Notes: a model not told the origin generated them from the letters alone. 64,000 bases of DNA from Desulfosarcinaceae bacterium (GCA_030066015.1 JASJCL010000007.1:1-64000), one strand, 5' to 3'. Counted from the first letter of the stretch, positions 55,211 to 64,000 are shown. Translations and numbers: made by a program.

Positions 55211-56800
55211 ATGCGAACCCAGTGCGCCATCAAGGAGCGGAAAGGCGGGAAGCTACCCTACTACATTCAACCAGCCACCTTTTTCTGGTCGTCGGCCATC
55301 ATCATCGGCTTCGTGGTGATCACCATCCCCTTGCAGCAGATTCTGGGGAAGGTGTTCTCCTCGATGATGAGCTTCTCCATGGAGTATCTCGGTTGGACGC
55401 TGGTGTTGGAGGTGAATCTCTTTCTGATTTACAGCATCTACCTGATGTTCAGCAAATATGCCCACGTGAGGATCGGCGGCAAGGACGCCGAGCCAGAATT
55501 CAGCAACGGCGCCTGGGTGTCCATGCTGTTCAGCGCCGGCCTGGGCATCGGCCTACTCTACTTCGGGGTAGCCGAACCCATGTACCACTTCATCGCCCCG
55601 CCCTTTGCCGAGGCGGGCACCAAGGATTCGGCCCTCTGGGGCCTCTCCATCACCTATCTCCACTGGGGCCTGCACGGTTGGGCCATCTTCGCCGTGGTGG
55701 GCCTGGGCCTGGCCTTCGCCACCTTCAACCGCGGTCTGCCCCTGACGGTGCGCACCGTTTTCTACCCCCTGCTGGGGGACCGCATCTACGGCCCCATCGG
55801 CAACACCATCGACATCGTAGCCACGGCTTGCACTCTCTTCGGGGTGGCCACCCCCCTGGGACTGGGCTCCCAGCAGATCAACGCCGGGCTCAACTATCTC
55901 TTTGGCATTCCCCAGAGCCCCTGGGTCCAGCTCATCCTCATCGCCATCATCACCTGCTTCGCGACGGTCTCGGTGGTCCTGGGGCTCAAGGCCGGCATCA
56001 AGCGTGTCAGTATCCTCAACATGAGCCTGGCGGCGACCCTCTTCTGCTTCGTTCTCATCGTGGGGCCGAGCCTCTTCGTCCTCAACCTCTTCATTGAAAG
56101 TGTGGGCCACTACCTGCAGAACTTCATCTTCCTCTCCACCTGGAGCGAGACCTTCACCGGCGGCACCTGGCAGAACGGCTGGACCTGCTTCTATTGGGCT
56201 TGGTGGATCTCCTGGGGGCCCTTCGTGGGCATGTTCATTGGCCGTATCTCTTACGGGCGTACCGTGCGGGAGTTCATCGGCGGCGTCCTCATTGTCCCCA
56301 CAGTACTGACCTTCATCTGGATGAGCCTCTTCGGCGGCAGCGCCATCTGGATCGAACTCTTCGGCAACGGTGGCATTGCCAAGGCGGTGCAGGAGAACAT
56401 CCCCTCCTCCTTTTTCGTCTTCCTGCAGCAGTTCCCCCTGGCGCCCTTGGCCTGCGGTCTCTCCCTGGTGGTGGTGACGGTCTTCTTCGTGACCTCCTCC
56501 GACTCGGGGTCCATGGTGATCGACATGATCACCGCCGGCGGGCACATCGATCCTCCCAAGCCCCAGCGCGTTTACTGGGCATCCATGGAGGGGATCGTGG
56601 CGGCCGCCCTGCTCTTCGGCGGCGGCCTGGTGGCCCTGCAGACCGCCACCACCCTGGTGGCCATCCCCTTCGGCTTCATCATCGTATTCATGTGCTGGAG
56701 TCTACAGAAAGGGCTGCAGGAGTTCGTCGAAGAGGAGGAAGAGGAACTGGCAGCCCAGGCCGGTCTGGACCCAGCGGCTGCCCAGACGGAGGCGGCCTGA
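55211..56800 (+). CDS. BCCT-family betaine/choline/carnitine transporter
   Basis: A 529-residue transporter with 12 transmembrane helices. BCCT signatures include NGAWVSMLFSAGLGIGLLYF, HWGLHGWAIFAVVGLG and the aromatic WWISWGPFVGMFIGRISYGR. TSSDSGSMVIDMITAGG follows near the end. It has an acidic C-terminal tail (EEEEEELAAQ-like) in place of the basic osmosensing tail seen in BetP, so its regulation may differ. TAAGGAGGAG precedes the ATG. Local GC is clearly higher than in the flanking genes. It is the first gene of a set with betaine- and taurine-type binding proteins. Confidence 0.95.
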   Translation: MRTQCAIKERKGGKLPYYIQPATFFWSSAIIIGFVVITIPLQQILGKVFSSMMSFSMEYLGWTLVLEVNLFLIYSIYLMFSKYAHVRIGGKDAEPEFSNGAWVSMLFSAGLGIGLLYFGVAEPMYHFIAPPFAEAGTKDSALWGLSITYLHWGLHGWAIFAVVGLGLAFATFNRGLPLTVRTVFYPLLGDRIYGPIGNTIDIVATACTLFGVATPLGLGSQQINAGLNYLFGIPQSPWVQLILIAIITCFATVSVVLGLKAGIKRVSILNMSLAATLFCFVLIVGPSLFVLNLFIESVGHYLQNFIFLSTWSETFTGGTWQNGWTCFYWAWWISWGPFVGMFIGRISYGRTVREFIGGVLIVPTVLTFIWMSLFGGSAIWIELFGNGGIAKAVQENIPSSFFVFLQQFPLAPLACGLSLVVVTVFFVTSSDSGSMVIDMITAGGHIDPPKPQRVYWASMEGIVAAALLFGGGLVALQTATTLVAIPFGFIIVFMCWSLQKGLQEFVEEEEEELAAQAGLDPAAAQTEAA

Positions 56801-56895
56801 GTGCCGACCCCATTTGCAGCTCGGCCTGAACCCGGCTGATGGTTAGGAACCACCGTGCTTAAACCTCAGATCCCGTTCAAGGAGAGGAGGCTCCC

Positions 56896-57810
56896 GTGGC
56901 CAGAAGATATAGCTCCCCGCACCACATCAGCTGCCTGATACTGGCACTGCTGTTCTGCCTCGCGGCAGCGCCGGCTCAGGCGCAGTCCCAATCCCTTAAA
57001 ATCGCCTACGAGGACTGGTCGTCCGAGATCGCCGCGGCCTATGTGATCAAGGCCGTCCTTAAAGAGCGGCTGAAATATCAGGTAACCCTCACGCGCATGG
57101 GGCTCACCGAAACTTACGAGGCCCTCGCCGACGGCAGCCAGGACGCCATGATCGGCGCCTGGCTGCCCAGCCAGAAACCCTACTATGAGCGCTTCCAGGG
57201 TCAGTTCGAGGATTTAGGGCCCAACCTGGAGAACGCCCGTCTGGGGCTGGTGGTGCCCAACATCGCCACCAAACGCCAGCTCGCCGAGAACGCCATGAGC
57301 ACCGGGCACAACATCACCATCGATTCCATCGGCCAGCTCAAGGACCATGTGGACGCCTTCGAGGGCCGCATTATCGGCATCGAGACCGATTCAGGCATGA
57401 TGCGGACCATGCGCGACCGCCTGATTCCCGCCTATGGGTTGGAGGCGTTCGAGCTGATCCCCGGCACCGAGGTCTCCATGCTGGCCGAACTGGCCAATGC
57501 CATCAAGCACAACCGCTGGATCGTGGTCCTGGGCTGGGAACCCAGCTGGAAGTTCACCCGCTGGTCGCTGAAATTTCTGGACGATCCCAAGGGGATCTGG
57601 GGCGGCCCCGCCAGCATTCACACGATCACGCGCAACGGCCTGAAGGCGGACCTGCCCCCGGCGGTTTTCAAGCTTCTCGATCAGTTCTACTGGACCCCGG
57701 ACCAGCTGGGCTCGCTCCTCCTATGGAACGAGATGGGGGGCGATCCGTACAGTAACGCTAGAAGATGGATGCGCGCACACAAAGATTTGGTGGACGCCTG
57801 GCTCAAATAA
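56896..57810 (+). CDS. OpuAC/ProX-like glycine betaine-type solute-binding protein
   Basis: A 304-residue exported protein. A signal peptide (LILALLFCLAAAPAQAQ) is followed by the OpuAC fold (LKIAYEDWSSEIAAAYVIKA; DGSQDAMIGAWLPSQKPYYE; IGIETDSGMMRTMRD). Several Trp/Tyr residues could form the aromatic cage for a quaternary amine. The GTG at 56896 follows GAGGAGG. There is no ABC permease or ATPase nearby, so it may feed a distant transporter or hand substrate to the BCCT gene product. It lies 95 nt after the BCCT gene. Confidence 0.92.
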   Translation: MARRYSSPHHISCLILALLFCLAAAPAQAQSQSLKIAYEDWSSEIAAAYVIKAVLKERLKYQVTLTRMGLTETYEALADGSQDAMIGAWLPSQKPYYERFQGQFEDLGPNLENARLGLVVPNIATKRQLAENAMSTGHNITIDSIGQLKDHVDAFEGRIIGIETDSGMMRTMRDRLIPAYGLEAFELIPGTEVSMLAELANAIKHNRWIVVLGWEPSWKFTRWSLKFLDDPKGIWGGPASIHTITRNGLKADLPPAVFKLLDQFYWTPDQLGSLLLWNEMGGDPYSNARRWMRAHKDLVDAWLK

Positions 57811-57851
57811 GCCCTTCAACCCCCAACCGGAAGCGCCAAAGGAGGCGAGAC

Positions 57852-58307
57852 ATGTTTGAGTGTAAATCGATTATGGTGCCCACCGACTTCAGCGAATATG
57901 CCGACCTGGCCCTGGTGGATGCCCTGGGCCTGGCCGAACGCTGCGAAGGGATGATTTATCTGGTTCACGTCATCCGGGAGGTTCCCAAGGCCTTCAAACC
58001 CAACGAATTTTATGAAGCACAGAAACCAGTGGCCATGAAGGCCCTGGAAGAACAGATCGCCAAATTCGACATCCCCGCCGGCGTGACCATCGAACCCGTG
58101 GTGCGCACCGGCCGCGTGGCCACCACCCTGCTCCAGTATCAGAAGAAGATCCGGGCCAATATCGTGGTGGTGACCACCCAGGGGCAGACCGCCTTCGAGG
58201 ATTTTCTCGTGGGCAGCACGGCCCGGCGCCTCATGCGCCACAGCACCTGCTCGGTCTTGGTGGTGCGCAAACCCAAGTACAGAAAGAAGTGGCAGTATTC
58301 TGGGTGA
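57852..58307 (+). CDS. Universal stress protein (UspA family)
   Basis: A 151-residue single-domain UspA protein. The N-terminal strand and loop are SIMVPTDFSEYADLALVDAL. The nucleotide-binding end reads FLVGSTARRLMRHSTCSVLV, close to G-x2-G-x9-G-S/T. AAAGGAGG is at ideal distance from the ATG. It sits between two binding-protein genes in the uptake set. UspA domains are often linked to transporters as nucleotide sensors, so control of uptake by energy state is a fair guess. Confidence 0.93.
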   Translation: MFECKSIMVPTDFSEYADLALVDALGLAERCEGMIYLVHVIREVPKAFKPNEFYEAQKPVAMKALEEQIAKFDIPAGVTIEPVVRTGRVATTLLQYQKKIRANIVVVTTQGQTAFEDFLVGSTARRLMRHSTCSVLVVRKPKYRKKWQYSG

Positions 58308-58371
58308 CTTCTGAATTTCATTGGAACCTTATTCGGCTGAGGCTTGAAATGCCGGCGACGGGGAAGCCATC

Positions 58372-59394
58372 ATGAAGAAAATCTACTGGTTCACATTCGT
58401 ATGGATCTGCCTGCTGGCCGTGGTCGCTCTGGGGCCGCGGTCGGGGCATGCTGCCAAGGCGGCCGAGACCCTCAAGGTGGCCTACTTCCCTGGCTGGCCG
58501 GGGGCCTTTCAGGTGGGCTGGGCCAATGGCTGGTTCGAGGAGGCCCTAGGGATGCGGGTCGACTTTCGGGAGTTCGACACCGGGGCCCAGATCACGACCG
58601 CCATGGCCTCGGGGGACGTTCAGATCGCCTATGCCCTGGGAACCATCCCCCTCTGCGCGGCCGTCTCCCAGGGGCTGGACCTGCGCATGGTGGCCATCTC
58701 GGAGATTTACAACGACGCCGAAAACCTGGTGGTGCGCCTCAAGGCGGGCATCAACCACCCCCGCGACCTCATCGGCAAGAAACTTGCCGTGCCCTACGGC
58801 ACCACGGCCCACTACCGCCTGCTGGGGATCCTCAACATGTTCGATATCCGTGAAGACCAGGTCCGGATCTTTGATATGCCAGGCATGGAGATGGTGGCTG
58901 CCTTCCAGCGGCGCGACATCGACGGCGGCTGCACCTGGGAGCCCACCCTCTCACGTATGCTGGAGCACGGCGGCAAGACCTTGGTGTCGCCCTTCATGCA
59001 GGTGGTGGCGGGGTACGCCACCTACGGGACGGTGAGTGTTACCGGTCATTTTGCCGAGACCCAGGCGGTTTTGCTCGCTAAATTTCTGCAGGTCGTGGAC
59101 CGCTCGATTCGCTATCTGCGCGTCCATCCCGACGAGGCGATTCCCCTTATCGCCACCAAGGCCGGTCTGGATCCCAAGAAGACCGACGCCATCATCAAGG
59201 AGATGGGGTTTATCACACTGGCCGAACAGCTGACCCCGGCCTGGCTGGGAACGCCAGAGCGCGGCGGCAGCGTGGAGACCCACCTCAAAAACGTGGCCGA
59301 GTTTCTGGTCAGCCGCCGCAATATCGACAAGGCCCTGCCCAGCTACGGGCATGTCATCGCACCCCAATTTGCCATGGGCCTGGTGTCGCCCTGA
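58372..59394 (+). CDS. TauA/SsuA-like (NMT1 family) solute-binding protein
   Basis: A 340-residue exported protein. A signal peptide ends near GHAAKAAE. The binding domain is of the taurine/nitrate/sulfonate class (LKVAYFPGWPGAFQVGWANG; FREFDTGAQITTAMASGDVQ; GGCTWEPTLSRML). It is 64 nt after uspA and is the last gene before a strong terminator. TauB and TauC partners are missing. Together with BCCT and the OpuAC-like protein it suggests scavenging of taurine and betaine, both possible carbon, sulfur or methyl sources. Confidence 0.9.
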   Translation: MKKIYWFTFVWICLLAVVALGPRSGHAAKAAETLKVAYFPGWPGAFQVGWANGWFEEALGMRVDFREFDTGAQITTAMASGDVQIAYALGTIPLCAAVSQGLDLRMVAISEIYNDAENLVVRLKAGINHPRDLIGKKLAVPYGTTAHYRLLGILNMFDIREDQVRIFDMPGMEMVAAFQRRDIDGGCTWEPTLSRMLEHGGKTLVSPFMQVVAGYATYGTVSVTGHFAETQAVLLAKFLQVVDRSIRYLRVHPDEAIPLIATKAGLDPKKTDAIIKEMGFITLAEQLTPAWLGTPERGGSVETHLKNVAEFLVSRRNIDKALPSYGHVIAPQFAMGLVSP

Positions 59395-59470
59395 TCGACG
59401 GGCTTGCCGGGGGGGGATACTGAGTCATCGATTGATTATTTTCCATCGGATATCCAGTAGTAGAACATCG

Positions 59471-59505
59471 AAGGCCAACCGCAATAGTTTGTGGTTGGCC
59501 TTTTT
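59471..59505 (+). terminator. Rho-independent terminator after the uptake operon
   Basis: AAGGCCAACC (59471-59480) pairs perfectly with GGTTGGCCTT (59493-59502) around a 12-nt loop, and a T-run overlaps the right arm (CCTTTTTG). It ends the 55211-59394 operon and separates it from the convergent gene at 59625. Confidence 0.85.
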
Positions 59506-59624
59506 GAGTTGTCCGGTGGTGATAGACCTTCTTTCTGACACAGCGAGCAGCGCCCGTACAACGCTTTCATCGCCCCTCGACTGTGAAGGTGGGCAATAGG
59601 TTTCCCAACGACACCGGGGTCGCT

Positions 59625-61955
59625 CTAAATGTATAAGAGAATAAAAATTCCAATAGCAGTAAAAAAATAAAGCGGCTGAACCACGCGGCCGATCATTTCG
59701 AGTCTTTTTACCAGCAATTCTCTCCCCCGGAGATATGCCACAAGTACGGCGACAGAAATGATAATTCCTGAGAGGAGGAGGGCATAGGTGGCAAAATAGA
59801 TATAGTCCAGCGCGACGAGATACCCGATATCCGGTAGCTGGCTGGAGGCTCTTACGCTCAATATGATGGCTGTCAGAAGCGCTGTAACGCCCAGGTTCAT
59901 CCGTGCCACAAACGGTGGCCCCTGGGGAGGGACGAAGAGCATAGCGTACCCGAGTAAAATTATGATAAACAGTGGGATTAGATTACTGAGTACATAGTTC
60001 TTTGCATTCCTTTTAATCTCGGTGACGACGTTGAAGCGAGAGTAGTCTATATCGGTGTCTGCTGTGTCATGAAACATCTGCGGATTGCCGAGGGTCGAAT
60101 CGGTGGCACTGATGTCTGAAAAAACCATCACATTTTGCAAATGCCATTCTCCCTCAGTGTGAATGATGGGATGCCCCTTGGGATTCTCCATTAGTTGAGG
60201 ATCGCCATTTTGCTGCATGCCGATATCATCTGCCACAAATAAGAGGTCGTTATTGTTGCGCCTTTTATGACGTAAACGGATATTCAACTTCTGTGAGTCG
60301 AAGGGATAGTCTCGAAAATTAAACTCTTCCTGGAAATCCCCTTTAATTCTATAGGAGCTGTGTGAAATATCATCAATTCTCATTTTCATGATGGGATCAC
60401 TGAGGTGAATGGCTCCCACGGCATTTGGGAATTCAATTTTGCTATAATCAAGGGATTCTGTGTGTCTGAACCACAAGTAAAAATCCACACTGAAAGTTCC
60501 ACTTCTTGGATCGATATTGCTGATCTCATTGATGTCTATTCCTGTATAAACGATCGTGGTTTTGTACATAAAGTGATCATCCAGGGCGAGAATCCTTCCC
60601 TCTTCCATCTTCTTGTGAAAATCGATGATGGCGTCGATGTTGACGATCGGCTTGAGTTGGACAGGGGCTGAGATCAGCTTGCCCTGCAAATAAACACCGA
60701 AAGGGCATGTCTTCATAGCATTGCCGTGTTCATCAAAATAGATGCGACCGGTAACACCTTTGTGGGCATTTTCAACGTTCCTGAAAGTCGTTAACTGATT
60801 GCGGACACGTTCACGGCTCTGGGTTAGATCGCCCTTCGGCTTTGCCCTTTTGATGGCCTCAATAACAACTGATGCCGCATCATAACTCGTGGCAGCCATG
60901 TCATCGGGTTCTCTGCCGTAATGGCGCTTAAATGCATATTCGAATTCCTGCGCAGTAAAGTTACCGATATCGCGTATAAAAAATGTGGTGGCGTAAATAC
61001 CATCGGCGTAATGGCCGTCGCCTCTCTTTCTGGGAGAAATACCTTCAAATATCCTGGGAAATGATTCTGATCCGATCGCATCTCCACCGACGATCGTGAG
61101 GCCCAAGCCTTCGTCGCGAATTAGACGGACAAGCTTGGCGGCTTCATGATCCTGGAGAGCTAGAAACAAGGCCCCAGGCTTGGTGTCCTCTTGCACGTCA
61201 TGCGTGATCTTCTCGAATATGGTGTCGATATCACCGGTCTCTGTGTCAATCGCCCAAACGTTTTGGATTTGAAGCCCAAGGTTACGGGCAGTGCGCGTGT
61301 ATGACCGTTGCAGCGCAGAGCCGTAAACGTCCTGTTCATACACAATGGATACCTTGTCCTGATGAAGTATCGCCTTGGTATAAATGGCCGCGAATTTTCC
61401 TTGACGATTTGTATCGGGGACAATGCGAAAGTACCAATTGTTTCCTTCGGTTACCTCAGAAGCGGTTGCGCTTGATGTGACTGCTGGAATTCCATTTTGC
61501 TGGTAAATCCTTCCGCCCTCAACAGAGGTCGAACTGTAGTAATGACCAATCACGGCCAAGGCGTTGCTTTCTCTGGCGATCGCAACAGCCTGTTCGCGCG
61601 CAATTTTCTTATTGTTTTGATCGTCGTATGCGAGGACCTCTACTTTTCTGCCACGAATACCACCGCTTTCATTGATCTGTGCAACACATAGCTTCACCCC
61701 ATCCAGCATCGCCCGGCCTGCGGTGTGGTCTTTTCCGGACAGGGGGCCGATAACGGCTATCTGGATCGTGTCGTTACCCGCACACGCACTGAATGAAAGT
61801 ATCAGGCCTACAGCAGCGATAGCGAATAATGACTTGCCGTTGCGGCATACCCGTGACCCTTTCAACGCGAATAGCACTGCGCTGATGTTGTTCGGACAGA
61901 GGGTGCCCACAGCCTGCTGGAAAAATCGCCTCGGTGGTCCTAGTAGTGCAGACAT
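59625..61955 (-). CDS. Periplasmic-binding-protein / pentameric ligand-gated ion channel fusion
   Basis: About 776 residues from the ATG at 61955. A lipobox-like signal (LILSFSAC) is followed by a Leu/Ile/Val-type binding domain (IQIAVIGPLSGKDHTAGRAM; residues about 60-455). The pLGIC extracellular domain (about 463-652) has the Pro-loop FNFRDYPFDSQKLNIRL. The four-helix pore is complete: M1 from NYVLSNLIPLF, M2 RMNLGVTALLTAIILSV, M3 ending VAVLVAYL, and M4 at the C-terminus. The binding domain probably gates or tunes a cation- or anion-selective pore. The true start is uncertain: the signal fits better if translation begins at a TTG near 61865. Confidence 0.9.
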   Translation of the reverse strand: MSALLGPPRRFFQQAVGTLCPNNISAVLFALKGSRVCRNGKSLFAIAAVGLILSFSACAGNDTIQIAVIGPLSGKDHTAGRAMLDGVKLCVAQINESGGIRGRKVEVLAYDDQNNKKIAREQAVAIARESNALAVIGHYYSSTSVEGGRIYQQNGIPAVTSSATASEVTEGNNWYFRIVPDTNRQGKFAAIYTKAILHQDKVSIVYEQDVYGSALQRSYTRTARNLGLQIQNVWAIDTETGDIDTIFEKITHDVQEDTKPGALFLALQDHEAAKLVRLIRDEGLGLTIVGGDAIGSESFPRIFEGISPRKRGDGHYADGIYATTFFIRDIGNFTAQEFEYAFKRHYGREPDDMAATSYDAASVVIEAIKRAKPKGDLTQSRERVRNQLTTFRNVENAHKGVTGRIYFDEHGNAMKTCPFGVYLQGKLISAPVQLKPIVNIDAIIDFHKKMEEGRILALDDHFMYKTTIVYTGIDINEISNIDPRSGTFSVDFYLWFRHTESLDYSKIEFPNAVGAIHLSDPIMKMRIDDISHSSYRIKGDFQEEFNFRDYPFDSQKLNIRLRHKRRNNNDLLFVADDIGMQQNGDPQLMENPKGHPIIHTEGEWHLQNVMVFSDISATDSTLGNPQMFHDTADTDIDYSRFNVVTEIKRNAKNYVLSNLIPLFIIILLGYAMLFVPPQGPPFVARMNLGVTALLTAIILSVRASSQLPDIGYLVALDYIYFATYALLLSGIIISVAVLVAYLRGRELLVKRLEMIGRVVQPLYFFTAIGIFILLYI

Positions 61956-62095
61956 AGCGATGACCCACTTCTCTTTTCGCCGCCATTTAAGGCGGTTTGT
62001 CAAATTCGAGCCGAGCCATTGACGATAGCCTGATCATATAAAAGAGCGACCTCCCCCTGGCGATGCTGCAACAGTAGTGATGCGGGCCCAAATCC

Positions 62096-64000
62096 TCATC
62101 CGCTTGAGCGGTATTGTATAGGCCGTTGGACCGCTAAATCCGGTTCACCGCAGTGCAGTAAAATCGCCTGCCTTGTGGCATCGCGCAAGGCGACGACAGC
62201 CTGCCAGTCTCTTCCGGCAGGTGGGATCGGTTGACCAATGGTTACCGTGGCAAGCCCTCGCCGCGGGAACCAGGAGTCAGGATGCAGTAGCGAGCGTGTG
62301 CCCCGAAGGCTGATCGGCAGGATCGGGATGCCGGCATCAACGGCGATTTTAAAGGCACCGATATTGAAGGGACGCAGGCCGTGTATGCGTGTAAAAGTGC
62401 CTTCGGGAAAGAACAGCAGATTGTTCATTTTCTGCGCGGCCCGGGCCAGCTGGCGAACCCCGATGATCCCATCTTGAGCGTTGTAACGCTCTACAAAGAT
62501 CACTCCCAATCGCTGTAGAAAAACGCGACTGAAAAGATGTTGCCGCAGCTCGATCTTTGCCACATAGATCGGCTGAATGGGCAAGGCCGCCGTAAGTAGA
62601 AACGAATCGAGATAACTGGCATGATTAACCGCAATCACGCGCTTCTCGCCGCTCACCAGGTTTTCTAGTCCATTGACTTTCAGCGTATTCCCGCTGAGTA
62701 GGACCATTAGACGGGCGGCCGTGCGTACCAGGGCCCAACGCCAGGTCTGCCTGGGCAAAATAACCACTGAGCACCACAGGGGCAGTACCAGTGAAACCAG
62801 CAAGGTCCAGGCATACCCGGCATAAAGGATCGCCTTCAGTCGGCGGGCGCCGTTTTTTAACAGCGGATAGACACTGCCAAAGGCGATACTTGTGAACTGT
62901 AACCACACCCGATGTTGATGACCGATACGTCCCTGCTCATATAGCTGGCGCATGGCGTTGCGGCGGATCTTGCCACTGGAGGTCTTTAGCACGATATGCG
63001 GCGGCAAAAGCAACACCCGGTCAGGCGGACTGTCCAGATGCTCCGTCGCTACAGCCAGCACTTGCTGATGCAATTTTTCACGCTTGTAAGGTTCCGTTTC
63101 GCGGGTCTCGGCCAGCACTACCAGACGTTCGGTGGCTGTTTCGTCATCACGGCTACCGATGACCGCGACGCACCCCTTACGGATACCGGCAATAGCTCCC
63201 ACGGCCGCCTCTACTGCATAGGGCAAAATGTTGCGTCCGGCCCGAATGATAATGTCCTTGACCCGGCTGGTAAGGTAAACATCTCCCTGATTCAGATAGG
63301 CCAGATCGCCGGAATCCAACCAATCGCCAACAAATAACTTTTCGGTCTCCATGGCATTGCGGAAGTAGCCGCTTGTGGCAGAAGGGCCTTTGAACTGCAG
63401 TCTTCCTTGCTGACGTTCGGGAAGTTCACGCCCTGCAAGGTCTACGATGCGCACTTCATGCTCGGCCAAGGGCTGCCCGCAGGACACAAATTCCATAACC
63501 GCATCGTCGGTTTCCTCGGCCGGAACCGCCAGGCCCTTGTCTTGAAAGGGCTCTCGCTGGATACGATCAATGAGGGGACCCCGACCCAATGGGGGAAAGG
63601 TTAGGCCGACAGCGTTCTCGGCGAGCCCGTAGACGGGCGCCAATACTTCCTTATTGAAGCCATATGGCGAAAAGCGGTCACAGAAGCTCCGCAAGGTTTG
63701 AGGGCTGACGGGTTCGGCACCATTAAATGCCAGGCGCCAGCTGCTCAGGTCCAGGCCTTCTAAAGCACTTTCGGCAATGCGATTTAGACACAACTCGTAG
63801 GCGAAATTGGGCGCGGCCGACAAGGTCCCACCATGGCGGTGGATGGCCCACAGCCAGCGCTCAGGTCGGGCCAGGAAATGCAGTGGAGACATTAGCACCA
63901 AAGGGAATGCATAGTACAAACTTCCCAACCAGGCGCCGATGAGCCCCATGTCGTGGTAAAGCGGCAGCCAGCTCACAAAAGTATCCCGTGAATCGGCCTG
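62096..64000 (-). CDS. Fatty-acyl-AMP ligase fused to a PlsC acyltransferase, 5' end cut by window
   Basis: The frame is open to the right edge, so the N-terminus lies outside. The visible 634 residues start in the ANL core (FVSWLPLYHDMGLIGAWLGS), then VYGLAENAVGLTFPPLGRGP and the AMP-binding WLDSGDLAYL. The ANL C-terminal lid contains VLKTSSGKIRR. After a hydrophobic stretch comes a PlsC domain with the H-x4-D motif in VNHASYLDS and FFPEGTFTR. Such a fusion could activate a fatty acid and hand it to an acceptor such as a lysolipid. No acyl-carrier domain is visible in the part shown. Confidence 0.9.
   Translation of the reverse strand, partial: QADSRDTFVSWLPLYHDMGLIGAWLGSLYYAFPLVLMSPLHFLARPERWLWAIHRHGGTLSAAPNFAYELCLNRIAESALEGLDLSSWRLAFNGAEPVSPQTLRSFCDRFSPYGFNKEVLAPVYGLAENAVGLTFPPLGRGPLIDRIQREPFQDKGLAVPAEETDDAVMEFVSCGQPLAEHEVRIVDLAGRELPERQQGRLQFKGPSATSGYFRNAMETEKLFVGDWLDSGDLAYLNQGDVYLTSRVKDIIIRAGRNILPYAVEAAVGAIAGIRKGCVAVIGSRDDETATERLVVLAETRETEPYKREKLHQQVLAVATEHLDSPPDRVLLLPPHIVLKTSSGKIRRNAMRQLYEQGRIGHQHRVWLQFTSIAFGSVYPLLKNGARRLKAILYAGYAWTLLVSLVLPLWCSVVILPRQTWRWALVRTAARLMVLLSGNTLKVNGLENLVSGEKRVIAVNHASYLDSFLLTAALPIQPIYVAKIELRQHLFSRVFLQRLGVIFVERYNAQDGIIGVRQLARAAQKMNNLLFFPEGTFTRIHGLRPFNIGAFKIAVDAGIPILPISLRGTRSLLHPDSWFPRRGLATVTIGQPIPPAGRDWQAVVALRDATRQAILLHCGEPDLAVQRPIQYRSSG

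Noticed and set aside
55171-56545. Long open frames of 308 codons (plus) and 330 codons (minus) overlapping the BCCT gene
   Set aside because: They are shadows caused by the high GC and strong codon bias of the BCCT gene; their products are low-complexity (Gly/Arg/His or Glu/Asp/Gly rich) with no ribosome sites.

Overview
The window looks like a piece of a Desulfobacterota (deltaproteobacterial) chromosome, probably from an anaerobic, metabolically versatile sulfate-reducer-like bacterium. The reasons are: non-pyrrolysine MttB-family methyltransferases, an NrfD/DsrP-type membrane quinol protein, a NapH-like polyferredoxin with a DUF362 partner, a probable UGA-encoded selenoprotein, a BCCT betaine transporter, a sigma-54 activator and many signalling proteins. 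This assignment is inference from gene content. No rRNA, tRNA or CRISPR array was seen.

Region by region. (1) 1-7,740, minus strand: a quaternary-amine type catabolic cluster with a GntR regulator, two MttB-like methyltransferases around a Tat-exported solute-binding protein, a DAO-type flavin oxidase and a GFA-type formaldehyde-adduct protein (cut by the window edge). An exact 11-bp motif is shared by the gntR and mttB upstream regions. (2) 7,790-9,330: a MarR regulator and a SAM methyltransferase, with a near-perfect 25-bp palindrome between them. (3) 9,682-14,821: a tightly coupled plus-strand operon DUF6599 - DUF362 - NapH-like polyferredoxin - Tat aldo/keto reductase, followed by an AlkX/YcaQ-type glycosylase and a pirin. 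(4) 17,140-25,460: an RAYT (REP-associated tyrosine transposase) element plus a truncated copy, a solo end and a 132-bp internally deleted derivative. Among them lie a WD40-caspase lipoprotein and OmpA pair, an ArsR unit with Cys-rich small ORFs, and a K+ channel. (5) 25,417-28,657: an FMN reductase, then an NrfD-family protein coupled to an LCM-type methyltransferase, and a small conserved-looking ORF. (6) 29,098-38,500: a sigma-54 activator, an endonuclease/exonuclease/phosphatase-fold protein, a CBS membrane protein, a GH13 amylase, a 70-aa protein next to a B12-type radical SAM enzyme, and a DUF6765 protein. (7) 38,855-46,189: a signalling block with a GAF-SpoIIE phosphatase, an adenylate cyclase-TPR protein and a second cyclase/ATPase/TPR gene broken by a frameshift in a C8 run and a nonsense codon. 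(8) 46,324-52,185: an aldehyde dehydrogenase, a decayed PaaK/CapK-like ligase, a divergent AraC/MFS pair, an IS5 remnant and a GT-C glycosyltransferase. (9) 52,546-52,965: a rhodanese-type protein whose C-x-C active-site motif is written as UGA-x-UGA, with a perfect SECIS-like hairpin just downstream. (10) 55,211-59,394: a betaine/taurine-type uptake set (BCCT, OpuAC-like binding protein, UspA, TauA-like binding protein). (11) 59,625-64,000, minus strand: a periplasmic-binding-protein domain fused to a pentameric ligand-gated ion channel, and a fatty-acyl-AMP ligase fused to a PlsC acyltransferase (cut by the window edge).

The best candidates for something new are the double-UGA (UxU) rhodanese selenoprotein and the lipoprotein-anchored binding-protein/pLGIC fusion. 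Next come the GntR-controlled MttB/DAO/GFA cluster that lacks any corrinoid protein, and the small protein paired with a B12-radical SAM enzyme.
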